Assembly: GCF_002102355.1 (NCBI RefSeq)
Contig: NZ_LQPT01000016.1
Location: forward strand, 1 to 64,000
Source of the DNA: Mycobacterium sherrisii
Lineage (GTDB): Bacteria; Actinomycetota; Actinomycetes; Mycobacteriales; Mycobacteriaceae
DNA length: 64,000 bases
Direction of reading: 5' to 3'
A program made the translations under genes and the position numbers. Numbering within the stretch: position 1 is the stretch's first letter; each line of letters begins with the position of its first letter. The notes under the pieces are model-generated. The model did no database searches. It saw only the letters and a list, made by a program, of their open reading frames with translations, and had not been told where the DNA came from. Shown one piece after another: positions 1 to 9,027 of the stretch.

Positions 1-2081
1 ACCGACGTCGGATACACGGGTTGCCCAGGCCGGCGCCCGCCGCCCCGCAGACCCAGGTCTCGCCCGTCGCCGCCGAGGTCAAAGCGCCCGAGGTGAGCAA
101 CCTCGCGACCAAGATGTTCCAGGCGCTGTTGCCGTCTCGGTCCGGCGCCATCCAGACCCCCGTCGGCGCGCAGACGATCGGCCGGGCCACCGACAACGAC
201 ATCGTCATCCAGGATGTTCTGGCCTCGCGCCATCACGCATTCTTGATCCAGACACCGCTGGGCACCGAGATCCGCGACGCGCACAGCGTCAACGGGACCT
301 TCGTCAACGGCGTCCGTGTCGGCTCGGCGGTCATCGCCGAGGGCGACGTGGTCACCATCGGCAACGTCGACCTCGTCTTCACCCGCGACACGCTGGTCCG
401 GCGCACCGAAGCCGCCACGCGCAGCGGCGGTCTGGAAGTGAACTCGGTGTGCTACACCGTCGACCACGGAAAGCAGCTGCTCGACCACATCTCGCTGACC
501 GCGCGGCCCGGCACCCTGACCGCGATCATCGGGGGCTCCGGTGCCGGCAAGACCACGCTGTCGCGGCTGATCGCTGGGTACACCAGCCCCAGTGCCGGTT
601 CGGTGACCTTCGAGGGTCACAACATCCACACCGACTACGCCTCGCTGCGCAGCAGGATCGGAATGGTCCCGCAGGACGACGTCGTCCACCGGCAGCTGAC
701 GGTCAACCAGGCGCTCGGCTACGCCGCCGAGTTGCGGCTGCCGCCGGACACCAGCAAGGCGGAACGCGCCCAGGTGGTCGCGCAGGTGCTCGAAGAGCTG
801 GAGATGACCAAGCACGCCGACACCCGCGTCGACAAACTGTCGGGCGGACAACGTAAACGCGCCTCCGTCGCGCTCGAATTGCTGACCCAGCCATCGCTGC
901 TGCTGCTCGACGAGCCGACCTCGGGACTGGACCCGGCGCTGGACCGGCAGGTGATGCTGATGCTGCGCCTGCTCGCCGACGCGGGACGAGTGGTTCTGGT
1001 GGTCACCCACTCGGTGTCCTACCTGGACGTGTGCGACCAGATCCTGCTGATGGCACCGGGCGGCAAGACCGCGTTCCAGGGCCCGCCCGACCAGGTCGAA
1101 GCCGTCATGGGCACGCGCAACTGGGCCGACATTTTCGCCAGTGTCGGCGCCGACCCCGACGAGGCCAATCGCCGCTTCAAGGAGCGCCAACAACAGTCGA
1201 TGCAGCCGCCGGCGCCCGAAAGCCCGGCGGACCTGGGCGACCCGCCACCGACCGACCTGCGCCGGCAGATCTCGACGATCGCCCGGCGTCAAGTGCGTCT
1301 GGTCCTCTCCGACCGCGGCTACACCATCTTCTTGGCGGTGCTGCCGTTCCTGATCGGCGCGCTGTCCCTGACCGTCAAGGGGCCCAAACCCGGTCTCGGC
1401 CCCGCGGACCCACTCGGCCTGGCGCCGACCCAACCGCAGTACATCATGGTGCTGTTGAACATCGGCGCCATCTTCATGGGCACGGCCCTGACCATCCGCG
1501 ACCTCATCGGCGAGCGCGCAATCTTCCGCCGGGAACAGGCCGTCGGCCTGTCGACCGGGGCCTACCTGTTGGCCAAGATCACGGTGTTCTGCCTCTTCGC
1601 GACCATGCAGGCCGCGATCGCGGTGTTCATCGTGCGGCTCGGCAAAGGCGCGCCCACCCAGCCCGCGTTGTTCTTCGGCGATTCGACGGTGTCGCTGTTC
1701 GTCACCGTGGCGGGGGCGTGCGTGGCGTCGGCCATTTTCGGGTTGCTGCTGTCCGCCTTCGCGCAGTCAAACGAGCAGATCATGCCCCTGCTGGTGGTCT
1801 CGATCATGAGCCAGTTGGTGCTGGCCGGCGGAATGATCCCGGTCTACCAGCGCCCGGGTCTCGAGCAGCTGGCCTGGCTGACACCGGCACGCTGGGGCTA
1901 CGCGGCGGCCGCGTCGTCGATCGACTTTCCGGCACTGGTCAAGGTCAAGCAAATCCCCACGGACGACCCGATATGGCAACACTCGAAACACATCTTGCTG
2001 TTCGACATGGCCATGCTCGGCGTTCTCTGCGTGACCTATAGCGCGATCGTGTGGTGGAAGATCCGGCTGAAACGACGCTAA
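1..2081 (+). CDS. FHA-domain ABC exporter, Rv1747-like (5' end outside window)
   Basis: Membrane ABC exporter carrying phosphothreonine-binding FHA domains; the family exports cell-envelope lipids and is controlled by Ser/Thr kinases such as PknF. The reading frame is open to the left edge, so the TTG at 21 is probably internal and an upstream FHA domain is missing. Numbering from that TTG, an FHA domain spans about residues 45-120 (G54-R55, S69, H71, N91-G92). The ATPase follows, with Walker A GGSGAGKTT at 171-179, signature LSGGQRKR and Walker B LLLLDEP. An ABC2-type permease with about six membrane helices forms the C-terminal 280 residues. In M. tuberculosis this gene lies next to pknF, not beside a conservon. 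Identification is confident; only the start is unknown. Confidence 0.93.
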   Translation, partial: RRRIHGLPRPAPAAPQTQVSPVAAEVKAPEVSNLATKMFQALLPSRSGAIQTPVGAQTIGRATDNDIVIQDVLASRHHAFLIQTPLGTEIRDAHSVNGTFVNGVRVGSAVIAEGDVVTIGNVDLVFTRDTLVRRTEAATRSGGLEVNSVCYTVDHGKQLLDHISLTARPGTLTAIIGGSGAGKTTLSRLIAGYTSPSAGSVTFEGHNIHTDYASLRSRIGMVPQDDVVHRQLTVNQALGYAAELRLPPDTSKAERAQVVAQVLEELEMTKHADTRVDKLSGGQRKRASVALELLTQPSLLLLDEPTSGLDPALDRQVMLMLRLLADAGRVVLVVTHSVSYLDVCDQILLMAPGGKTAFQGPPDQVEAVMGTRNWADIFASVGADPDEANRRFKERQQQSMQPPAPESPADLGDPPPTDLRRQISTIARRQVRLVLSDRGYTIFLAVLPFLIGALSLTVKGPKPGLGPADPLGLAPTQPQYIMVLLNIGAIFMGTALTIRDLIGERAIFRREQAVGLSTGAYLLAKITVFCLFATMQAAIAVFIVRLGKGAPTQPALFFGDSTVSLFVTVAGACVASAIFGLLLSAFAQSNEQIMPLLVVSIMSQLVLAGGMIPVYQRPGLEQLAWLTPARWGYAAAASSIDFPALVKVKQIPTDDPIWQHSKHILLFDMAMLGVLCVTYSAIVWWKIRLKRR

Positions 2082-2303
2082 TTGACACGTAGCCCCGCGC
2101 AACCGGTACTGACCGGCAGATCCGATCGGTCCGAGGTCAGTTTGGCCCCTGGTGGCGAGGTCGTCGCCGGCAGCGACGTGCGTGCCGACGTTCGCGTGGC
2201 ACACCCCCTGGTCACCCGGGCGCACCTGCTGCTGCGCTTCGAGCGGGGCGGTGTGGTGGCGCATCCGGCTGCGGCGCTGACGCGTCGTAGTTTTGCCCTC
2301 TGA
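2082..2303 (+). pseudogene. Remnant of an Rv1747-type N-terminal FHA domain
   Basis: A TTG directly after the stop of the ABC exporter opens a 73-codon frame. Its residues 10-60 resemble the first FHA domain of Rv1747, including DVRADVRVAHPL and RAHLLLRF. The conserved FHA Gly-Arg pair has become Gly-Ser (VVAGSDV), and similarity ends after RGGVVAH, where the frame runs to a stop without the Asn-Gly loop or the rest of the fold. This is best read as the remains of a second, tandem Rv1747-like gene whose body was deleted. It might still be translated through coupling with the upstream gene, but it lacks the residues needed for phosphopeptide binding. Confidence 0.7.
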
Positions 2304-2350
2304 CCAAGGAGCCACTAGATCCTGGCGGCGTCCGGCGGAAGCCGGATTTG

Positions 2351-2965
2351 ATGAATCCCCATGACCATCGGCCAATTGCCGACGCGTCGTGGGCCCCGAC
2401 TGCAGAAAGGCCCGTGGTGGAAAGAGGCACGAAGACCAGCGCTGTGTACACCAATTTAGCCGGGGGAACCGGTAACCGCGTCTTCGACGTGTTGGGTCCC
2501 ACCATCGAGTTTCTCAACAACGGTCCCGGCGATGCCGGGGGCAGCGACGAGATCTGCATCATGCGTGGCGTCGTGCCACCGGGCGTGACGGTGCCGCTGC
2601 ACAGCCACGACGACTACGAAGGCTTCCTGGTCCTGTCCGGTACTCAGCAAGTCCTGGTGGCCGACGGGCCGGACCTGACGTGGCGCGATGCCCGCGCCGG
2701 GGACTACGTGCACGTACCGGGCGGTGTTGTGCACGCCCACCGCAACATCTCCGATGAGCCTGCCGTGGACCTCATCGTCACCACGGCGCGCCTGGGACAG
2801 TTCTTTCGAGAACTGTCCGGCCCGCAGGGCCGGCCGCCGACCCCGCGGGCGATGGCGCGATTCGTCGAACTCGCGATGGATTACGGCTATTGGCTGGGCA
2901 GCGTCGAGGAGAATGCCTCCGTCGGCATCGAACTGCCGACATTGCCGGCCGAGGAGAAGACCTAA
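2351..2965 (+). CDS. Cupin-domain protein
   Basis: Single-domain cupin of 204 residues. The metal-binding cupin motif is visible as HSHDDYEGFLVLSG, followed about 40 residues later by the second motif around YVHVPGGVVHAHRN. The substrate is unknown; such proteins range from dioxygenases and isomerases to sensors. The C-terminal 60 residues (PPTPRAMARFVELAMDYGYW) form a helical tail outside the barrel. I chose the ATG at 2351 over the TTG three bases upstream. It stands alone between the FHA remnant and the convergent conservon, 28 bp from the GTPase stop. No function beyond the fold can be assigned. Confidence 0.8.
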   Translation: MNPHDHRPIADASWAPTAERPVVERGTKTSAVYTNLAGGTGNRVFDVLGPTIEFLNNGPGDAGGSDEICIMRGVVPPGVTVPLHSHDDYEGFLVLSGTQQVLVADGPDLTWRDARAGDYVHVPGGVVHAHRNISDEPAVDLIVTTARLGQFFRELSGPQGRPPTPRAMARFVELAMDYGYWLGSVEENASVGIELPTLPAEEKT

Positions 2966-2993
2966 CGGCGAACAGGCCAGGACGGCATGGTGG

Positions 2994-3566
2994 TCACGCC
3001 GACAGTCGGTGCAGGGCGTATTCGCTCACCGCGATCAGCGCGTCGGTCGCCGACCTGCGATCCCTGGCGTCGACGTTGATCACCGGAATATGTCGGGGCA
3101 AAGCCAGCGCCTCGCGCACCGCGTGCACGGGATACCTTGGCGCGCCGTCGAATTGGTTGACCGCGATCAAAAACGGCAGGTTACGGTGCTCGAAGAAGTC
3201 GACCGCGGCGAAGCTGTCCTGCAGTCGACGGCAATCGACCAGGATGATCGCGCCGATGGCGCCGCGCACCAGGTCGTCCCACATGAACCAGAACCGCCGC
3301 TGCCCCGGGGTGCCGAACAGGTAGAGCACCAGATCGCGGTCCAACGTGATCCGGCCGAAATCCATTGCGACCGTGGTGGTTCGCTTGTCGGGCGTGGCCT
3401 CCAGCATGTCGACACCGGCCGAGGCGTCGGTGACGATCTCCTCGGTGCGCAACGGCATGATCTCGGACACCGCGCCGACGAACGTGGTCTTCCCGGCGCC
3501 GAACCCACCCGCAATGACGATCTTGGTCGAAGCGGTCGCACCGGAATCAGAGTGTCTTGAGACCAC
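2994..3566 (-). CDS. Conservon small GTPase (CvnD type, Rv3362c-like)
   Basis: Ras-like P-loop GTPase of 190 residues and last gene of a four-gene conservon. Conservons form membrane-associated complexes resembling eukaryotic G-protein-coupled systems, best studied in Streptomyces. The P-loop GGFGAGKTT lies near residues 20-28, the switch II motif is FGTPGQ in place of DTAGQ, and the base-recognition motif is NQFD in place of NKxD. These departures are usual for the bacterial MglA-like conservon GTPases. The start overlaps the 3' end of the DUF742 gene by 20 bp, indicating coupled translation. Partners are the roadblock and DUF742 proteins just upstream. Confidence 0.92.
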   Translation of the reverse strand: MVSRHSDSGATASTKIVIAGGFGAGKTTFVGAVSEIMPLRTEEIVTDASAGVDMLEATPDKRTTTVAMDFGRITLDRDLVLYLFGTPGQRRFWFMWDDLVRGAIGAIILVDCRRLQDSFAAVDFFEHRNLPFLIAVNQFDGAPRYPVHAVREALALPRHIPVINVDARDRRSATDALIAVSEYALHRLSA

Positions 3567-3921
3567 GCAGGGTCCTTCCTATGAGTTCGTGGCGCTCATC
3601 GCGGGTCGAGGCGTCGGTCAACGTCCGATGCACCCGCAGGTAGCCGGACAGCACCAGATCCCCGACCAGGACGCGCGCGACGCCGACGGGCAGATCGAGC
3701 CGGGCCGAGATCTCGGCTACCGATGGTCGTGTGACGCACAGTTGGATGATCTTGCCTCTCGTATCGTCGGGCGGCCACCGCAGGGACAGCCCGGCCTGCA
3801 ACGTCTGCACCGGCGCCTCCAGCGGAATGTCGACCCCGGCGTGGGTGCGTCCCGCCGTCAGCGTGTACGGGCGGACCAGGCTCGCTTCACGCGCGGGCGG
3901 CCCGGATTCGCGTCTGTCCAT
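3547..3921 (-). CDS. DUF742 conservon protein (CvnC type, Rv3363c-like)
   Basis: DUF742 protein of 124 residues, third gene of the conservon. It has a short polar N-terminus, the LVRPYTLTAGRT motif that marks the family, and a winged-helix-like body (PSVAEISARLDLPVGVARVLVGDLVLSGYLRVH). In Streptomyces conservons the equivalent protein binds the kinase-like, roadblock and GTPase members; its biochemical role is not settled. It begins 6 bp after the roadblock gene and overlaps the GTPase gene by 20 bp, so the four genes should be translated from one message. Confidence 0.92.
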   Translation of the reverse strand: MDRRESGPPAREASLVRPYTLTAGRTHAGVDIPLEAPVQTLQAGLSLRWPPDDTRGKIIQLCVTRPSVAEISARLDLPVGVARVLVGDLVLSGYLRVHRTLTDASTRDERHELIGRTLRGLKTL

Positions 3922-3927
3922 CGCGGC

Positions 3928-4332
3928 TCACGAGCGCTCGGGTACCGAGCGGCGCACCGACTGCACGACACCGCCCACCTGTTCGACGAGCATGGCCATC
4001 TCATAGCCGACCTGACCGATGTCGCACTGTGTCTCGGCCAGGGTCGCCAGATGCGACCCATCACCGACCCGCATCAGCAACAGGTAGCCGTTCTGCATCT
4101 CGATGACCGATTGCAGCACCGGACCGCCCTCGAACAGCTGCGCGGCGCCGGTCGCCAGGCTGGCCAGCCCGGAGGCCACCGCGGCCAGCTGATCGGCGCG
4201 TTCCCGGGGCAGCCGCTCGCTGGCGGCGATGGGCAGGCCGTCGACGGACACCAGCAGCGCGTGCGCGACGCCGGGAACCTCGCGGGCGAACTTCGTCACC
4301 AGCCAGTCCAGCGAATTGCCAGGCCCCGTCAT
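3928..4332 (-). CDS. Roadblock/LC7 protein (CvnB type, Rv3364c-like)
   Basis: Roadblock/LC7-fold protein of 134 residues, second gene of the conservon. Roadblock proteins act as scaffolds or GTPase-activating partners for MglA/CvnD-type GTPases. The fold is recognisable from the N-terminal helix ([29 protein letters not shown]) and the later strand-helix run [18 protein letters not shown]. The M. tuberculosis orthologue Rv3364c has been reported to act on host cathepsin G, which is family knowledge and not visible here. The gene starts 7 bp after the kinase stop and is followed 6 bp later by DUF742. Confidence 0.92.
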   Translation of the reverse strand: MTGPGNSLDWLVTKFAREVPGVAHALLVSVDGLPIAASERLPRERADQLAAVASGLASLATGAAQLFEGGPVLQSVIEMQNGYLLLMRVGDGSHLATLAETQCDIGQVGYEMAMLVEQVGGVVQSVRRSVPERS

Positions 4333-4339
4333 TGCTGGG

Positions 4340-7102
4340 TCATTCCTGTTCGGTTCCTTGACTCGAGTGCCGAGCGTGCGACCGTGCGCTGTGCACGCCG
4401 CCGAAGTGGCTACTGAACGAGGCGCGAACCGCCTCGGGGTCGCGGGCCGCGTGCAACCCGCCGTTCGATCCTACGAGGGAACCCGCATGGTCGGGGTCGG
4501 GGTGCTGCTCGTCGGCGCTTACGCCGCCCCCGCCCCCCGGCACCAGCCGGGCGCCGGGGGTGCGGACCGGCAAGCCGTGCTCGGCGGTGTGCTCCTCGAC
4601 GGGCTTGTCCTCGGCCTGCGCGGCCAGGGACCAGCCGCGATCCCATACCGACTTCCAGTCCAGATCGGGGCTGTCGACCAGGTCGTGCGGGTCGCCCATC
4701 ATCTCCGAGAGCATCCGCCGGTAGATCACGTCGTCGCTCGGTACGCCGCCGGACGCGGGCGGGGTGGGCTCGGTCGGCCGGGCGGTTTCGGTGGGCTGGA
4801 CCCGGGGCCGGGCGGCGAAGAACGCCGAGGTGTCCGACACGCTCGGGGCCGGCGCCTTCGGGGGGGCCGGCGGCGCGGGCCGGGCCGCGTCGTCCTGCTC
4901 CCACCTCGGGGTGGGCAGCTCGCGTCGGCGCCGGGGTGTCTCCTGCGCGGCAGGCGGGGCGGGAACGTCGGTGATGCCGCTTGACCCCGGGCTGCGGCGC
5001 GGCAACAACGTGACCGGCGGCGTCCCGTCGGCTTTCGGCGGCGTCCCGTCGGCTTTCGTCGGCGCCGCGGCCATCGTGGTCGTTGTCACCTCCGGCGGCG
5101 CGGTGACCGCGCTGGCGAGTTTGGCGCTCGGTGATGAGACCGCCCGCATCCGTTCCCGGGCCGGCACCGCGGTTTGCCCGTCGGACGGGTCGGCCAGCAC
5201 CGCCGCCGGCAGATAAATCTCGGCGGTCGTGCCTTGCCCCTCGTTGGGCGCCGGCCCGCGCAACCCGACCCGGATGCCGTGCCGCGCGGCGATCCGCCCC
5301 ACCACGAAAAGCCCCATGTGCCGGGCATTTTCGGGAGTCACCTCGCCGCCGGCTTGCAGCCGCATGTTGGCCATCCGCCGGTCGGCGTCGTTCATGCCCA
5401 GGCCCGAGTCCGCGATTCGCAGCACCACGCCGTGCGGGTCTTGCCGCCCGCGTGCCGCCGAAATCCGGGCAAAGCTCGTCGGCGGCGAGTAGCGCAGGGC
5501 GTTGTCGATCAGCTCGGCCAGCAGATGGATGACCCCGCCGGCGACCCCGCCGACCAGCATGCACTCGGGCAACGCGGCGATCTGGACGCGGCGGTAATCC
5601 TCCACCTCGGAGACGGCCGCGTTGATCACGGTGGACAGTGGCACCGGCGCACGCTGGTCGCGGGCCAGCTGGGCACCGGCAAGCACCAGCAGGTTGGCGC
5701 TGTTGCGGCGCAACCGGGCGGCCAGGTGATCCAGCCGGAACAGGCTGTCCAGGCGCTCGGGGTCCTCTTCGTTGCGCTCCAGCCGATCGATCAGCGACAG
5801 CTGCTGGTCGACCAGTGACCGGCTGCGCCGGGACATGGTCTCGAACATGTCGTTGACCAGCAGCCGCAGCCGCGCCTCGTCACCGGCCAGCAGCAGGGCC
5901 TGGGTGTGCAGCTCGTCCACCGCGTGCGCGACCTGGCCGATCTCCTCGGTGGTGTACACCGGCAATGGAGCCGGAATCGGTTCGGCGCCACCGGCTTTGA
6001 CCCGGGCGACCTCCTCCTCGAGGTCGGTGTGGGCGACCTTGAGCGCGCCGTCGCGCAGCACCCGCAGCGGCACCACCAGCGCGCGCGCCATCAACGCCAC
6101 GATGATCAGGGCGAGCGCGATGGCGGCCAGCACCAGCACGCCGTCCCGGATCGCGGCGGCTCGTCGTGCGTCGGCCTGGCTGTGCACCGCCTTGGTCACC
6201 GAGGCGGTCGCGTCGGCGATGACCCGTTCGGCGATCGTGTCGGTGGCCTGGATCGAACGCAGCAGGTCGGGATTGTCGACGAGCACGCTGGCCGGATCCG
6301 ACATGATCGCCATCCGGGTCACCATCTGCTGCTGCAGGGTCTTGCTGTCCGGGGAGCCCGCGCCAAGCACCTGGCTCATGCCGAACAGCGTCGAGGGCTC
6401 GGTGCCGGCCAGGGTCATCATCGAGGTCCGCAGCTGCGGTTCGGGCAGCTCGGCGCCGCGGGTCACCAGGATCTCCTGCATCGTCATCTGACCCCGGGCG
6501 CCGACCGCGCGACTCAATCCCTGTGCCTGGGCGCGGATCTGCGCATCGTCGACCCGCACCGAGGCGCTGATGACATCCTCGGCCGTCAACAGCAGCGGCG
6601 CGTAGGTGGTCACCCGGTCACGCAAACCGAGGCTGTTGTCGGCCACCTTGTCCAGCAGCGATTGACCGCCGTCCAGCAGCGTGCGCACGCCCGACCGGAC
6701 GTCGGGGGTGACGTCGGTGTCCTCCAGCCGCGTCTGCAGCTCTCCCTTGCGCGCCTCGTAATTCTTCTTCGCGCCGACCACGTCGCGGCCGGTGGAACCG
6801 GCCAGCAACGCCACGTCCAGCGCCGACATGTATTTGGTGAGCGCCGGCAGCATGTCGGCGCGGGCGGCGGCCAGCCGTAGTCCGCTGGAGCTGGCCATCG
6901 CGTCTTTGACCCGCAGCCCACCGAACAGCCCGGCCAGGATCAGCGGAACCAGCACAATGGCAAGGACTTTCCACCGGACCGGCCAGTTGCTCGGCGACCA
7001 CGCCGGCGGCCGTTTCGCCGAAGCTGCCGAACTGGCGGGGGCCGCAGCGATTTCGGTGGGCGCCGCCTCGGCCGGGGCGGCCGGGCGGTTGAACATGGTC
7101 AT
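4340..7102 (-). CDS. Conservon sensor histidine kinase-like ATPase (CvnA type, Rv3365c-like)
   Basis: First gene of the conservon, about 920 residues. Two membrane helices ([17 protein letters not shown] near 45-62 and [17 protein letters not shown] near 335-352) flank a large extracytoplasmic NIT-like sensor region. A HAMP-like linker follows, then a degenerate dimerisation helix containing [12 protein letters not shown], and a HATPase_c domain with N box [12 protein letters not shown] and G box DSGLGM. The C-terminal 280 residues are Pro/Ala-rich and disordered. I chose the ATG at 7102 (MTMF) because the Arg-rich upstream extension looks non-coding. No response regulator is linked; output probably goes through the roadblock, DUF742 and GTPase proteins. 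Confidence 0.9.
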   Translation of the reverse strand: MTMFNRPAAPAEAAPTEIAAAPASSAASAKRPPAWSPSNWPVRWKVLAIVLVPLILAGLFGGLRVKDAMASSSGLRLAAARADMLPALTKYMSALDVALLAGSTGRDVVGAKKNYEARKGELQTRLEDTDVTPDVRSGVRTLLDGGQSLLDKVADNSLGLRDRVTTYAPLLLTAEDVISASVRVDDAQIRAQAQGLSRAVGARGQMTMQEILVTRGAELPEPQLRTSMMTLAGTEPSTLFGMSQVLGAGSPDSKTLQQQMVTRMAIMSDPASVLVDNPDLLRSIQATDTIAERVIADATASVTKAVHSQADARRAAAIRDGVLVLAAIALALIIVALMARALVVPLRVLRDGALKVAHTDLEEEVARVKAGGAEPIPAPLPVYTTEEIGQVAHAVDELHTQALLLAGDEARLRLLVNDMFETMSRRSRSLVDQQLSLIDRLERNEEDPERLDSLFRLDHLAARLRRNSANLLVLAGAQLARDQRAPVPLSTVINAAVSEVEDYRRVQIAALPECMLVGGVAGGVIHLLAELIDNALRYSPPTSFARISAARGRQDPHGVVLRIADSGLGMNDADRRMANMRLQAGGEVTPENARHMGLFVVGRIAARHGIRVGLRGPAPNEGQGTTAEIYLPAAVLADPSDGQTAVPARERMRAVSSPSAKLASAVTAPPEVTTTTMAAAPTKADGTPPKADGTPPVTLLPRRSPGSSGITDVPAPPAAQETPRRRRELPTPRWEQDDAARPAPPAPPKAPAPSVSDTSAFFAARPRVQPTETARPTEPTPPASGGVPSDDVIYRRMLSEMMGDPHDLVDSPDLDWKSVWDRGWSLAAQAEDKPVEEHTAEHGLPVRTPGARLVPGGGGGVSADEQHPDPDHAGSLVGSNGGLHAARDPEAVRASFSSHFGGVHSARSHARHSSQGTEQE
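5018..5059 (-). repeat. 21-bp tandem repeat in the conservon kinase tail
   Basis: Two near-identical 21-bp units built on cgtcccgtcggctttcg lie side by side inside the kinase gene. Read on the coding strand they give KADGTPP twice in a row, within the disordered Pro-rich tail. The length keeps the frame, so copy-number change would lengthen or shorten the linker without breaking the gene. Confidence 0.8.
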
Positions 7103-7291
7103 GCGGCGGCTGCGCGACCGGCGGCTGCGCCGGCACCGCGCGCCCAATCAAACGAGAGACTCATGAGCTTCCTGCTTTTGTTCCGCTTCCCCCACGCCGC
7201 GACGCGCGAGCGGTAAACGCGTGGCAATTCGACGAGTATGACAGCCAACGGCCCGCGTCACCAGGATCGTTACTGACCAGATAGCTCCGGG

Positions 7292-7897
7292 CTACGCGGG
7301 CCGCAGGATTGCGACCAGAAAGTCCGAGTCGGCGGTGAACGGCCGCAGGTCCCAGGTGGACAGCAGCATGTCGGGCGTCAGGCCGGCGGCCGCCGCGTGG
7401 GCCAGAAATTCGGTGAACTCGTAGTCGCGGCCCGCGCCGAACCCGATCGCCGCGCGACCGTCGTGGGTGAGGTGGGCCCGTAGCCGGCTGAGCACCCGGC
7501 CCCGGGTGCTCGGCGCCAGAAACGCCATCACGTTGCCGGCCGAGACGATGATGTCGAACGGTTCGGCGATGCCGCGGGCGGGCAGGTCGAGTTCGGCGAG
7601 GTCGCCGACCACCCAACGCGGGCCGGGATAGTCCTGTTCGGCCGCGGCGATCAGCGCCGGGTCGACGTCGACACCGACCACGTCGTGACCGACCGTGGCC
7701 AGGTACCCGCCCACCCGGCCGGGCCCGCAGCCGGCGTCGAGGATGCGGGCGCCGCGGGGCGCCATCGCGTCCACCAGGCGCGCCTCACCGACCAGGTCGT
7801 CGCCGGCGCGAGCCATGGCACGGAATCGTTCGATGTACCAATGCGAATGTCCCGGATCGGCAGCGACCTTCTGCATCCAGATGCTCTGCTCGACCAT
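7292..7897 (-). CDS. Class I SAM-dependent methyltransferase
   Basis: Small Rossmann-fold methyltransferase of 201 residues. SAM-binding motif I is ILDAGCGPGRVGGYLA near residue 52, and the acidic end of strand 2 is VVGVDVD. The rest covers only the core fold with no lid or substrate domain, so the acceptor cannot be inferred. It lies upstream of and divergent from the SpoU-type RNA methyltransferase, with 17 bp between start codons. Their promoters must therefore overlap or lie in the neighbouring coding sequences. The 189 bp between its stop and the conservon kinase start hold no convincing gene. Confidence 0.85.
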   Translation of the reverse strand: MVEQSIWMQKVAADPGHSHWYIERFRAMARAGDDLVGEARLVDAMAPRGARILDAGCGPGRVGGYLATVGHDVVGVDVDPALIAAAEQDYPGPRWVVGDLAELDLPARGIAEPFDIIVSAGNVMAFLAPSTRGRVLSRLRAHLTHDGRAAIGFGAGRDYEFTEFLAHAAAAGLTPDMLLSTWDLRPFTADSDFLVAILRPA

Positions 7898-7914
7898 GCG
7901 ACCATTATCGCGTT

Positions 7915-8379
7915 GTGTTCAAGCTGATGTTCGTGTCGCCCCGGATCCCGCCCAATACCGGCAACGCGATCCGCACGGCCGCGGCCACCGGCGCCGAACT
8001 GCATCTGGTCGAGCCGCTGGGCTTCGATCTATCCGAACCCAAGCTGCGCCGCGCCGGACTGGACTATCACGATCTGGCCTCGGTGACGGTGCACCCGACG
8101 CTGCAGCACGCGTGGGAGGCGGTGTTGCCGGCGCGGGTGTTCGCCTTCACCGCGCACGCGCCGACCGTGTTCGCCGACGTCGCCTACCGCCCCGGCGACG
8201 TGTTGATGTTCGGCCCGGAACCCGACGGCCTAGACGCCGCGATCCTGGCCGATGCGCGCATCACCGGCCAGGTGCGCATCCCGATGCTGGCGGGCCGGCG
8301 ATCGCTGAACCTGTCCAACGCCGCGGCGATCGCCGTCTACGAGGCCTGGCGCCAGCAGGGCTACCCGGGCGCAAAGTAG
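7915..8379 (+). CDS. SpoU/TrmL-family tRNA 2'-O-methyltransferase
   Basis: SPOUT-class RNA methyltransferase of 154 residues, the size of TrmL, which methylates the ribose at tRNA wobble position 34. The knotted SAM site is seen in the two C-terminal motifs LMFGPEPDGL and IPMLAGRRSLNLSNAAAIAVYEAW, and the N-terminus FVSPRIPPNTGNAIRTAA fits the family. It corresponds to Rv3366 (annotated spoU) in position and sequence. The GTG start follows 17 bp after the divergent methyltransferase start. The stop is 3 bp from the convergent nitroreductase stop. TrmL activity itself has not been shown for this protein. Confidence 0.9.
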   Translation: MFKLMFVSPRIPPNTGNAIRTAAATGAELHLVEPLGFDLSEPKLRRAGLDYHDLASVTVHPTLQHAWEAVLPARVFAFTAHAPTVFADVAYRPGDVLMFGPEPDGLDAAILADARITGQVRIPMLAGRRSLNLSNAAAIAVYEAWRQQGYPGAK

Positions 8380-8382
8380 CGG

Positions 8383-9027
8383 CTACCAGCTGTTCCAGTG
8401 CGTCACCTGTTCGGCGGGCAGCCGCTTGGCCGGACAGAAGTCGGTGCCCTTGGTGTAGGCGATCGGGAACAGCCCACCCTGGCTGAACTCCTCGTAGGGA
8501 ATCCCGAGCACCTCGGCGGCCTTGCGTTCGCCGTCGCCGAGTAGGTGCAGCGTCGTCCAGCACGAGCCCAGGCCGCGGGAGCGCAGCGCCAGGCAGAAGC
8601 TCCACACCGCCGGGAACAGCGACGCCCAAAACGACACCCCACCGATCGGCGACTTGTCTTCGCGGCCTTCCAGGCACGGGATCAGCAGCACCGGCGCCTC
8701 GTGCATGTGCTCGGCGAGGTACGTCGCCGAATCCACCACCTTGCCCATCCGTTCGCCGCGGGTGTCGCCCTCGCCATACTCAGGTTTCGGGGCGCTGAGG
8801 TAGGGCCGGGCATGTGCCACGTAGATGTCGCCGATCGCCTTCTTCTTCTCGGCGTCCTCGACGAACACCCACTGCCAGCCCTGCGCGTTGGACCCGGTGG
8901 GCGCCTGCAACGCCAGCTCGAGGCATTCCATCAGGACTTCGCGAGGCACCGGCTTGTCGAAGTCGAGGCGCTTGCGCACCGAGCGAGTGGTGGTCAGCAG
9001 TTCATCAACGGAGAGATCCAGGGTCAT
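8383..9027 (-). CDS. FMN-dependent nitroreductase family protein (Rv3368c-like)
   Basis: Nitroreductase-fold flavoprotein of 214 residues, matching Rv3368c. The FMN phosphate-binding run TTTRSVRKRLDFDKPVP near the N-terminus, APTGSNAQGWQW near 42-53 and the glycine-rich GLGSCWTTLH near 155 are typical. The enzymes reduce quinones or nitro compounds with NAD(P)H; the physiological substrate is not known. Its 5' end overlaps the 3' end of the upstream dehydrogenase by 23 bp, so the two redox genes are probably co-translated. Confidence 0.9.
   Translation of the reverse strand: MTLDLSVDELLTTTRSVRKRLDFDKPVPREVLMECLELALQAPTGSNAQGWQWVFVEDAEKKKAIGDIYVAHARPYLSAPKPEYGEGDTRGERMGKVVDSATYLAEHMHEAPVLLIPCLEGREDKSPIGGVSFWASLFPAVWSFCLALRSRGLGSCWTTLHLLGDGERKAAEVLGIPYEEFSQGGLFPIAYTKGTDFCPAKRLPAEQVTHWNSW

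Noticed and set aside
7103-7147. Upstream extension of the conservon kinase
   Set aside because: The added residues are almost all Arg, Ser and Cys and no ribosome-binding site precedes the TTG; MTMF is the usual start of this protein.
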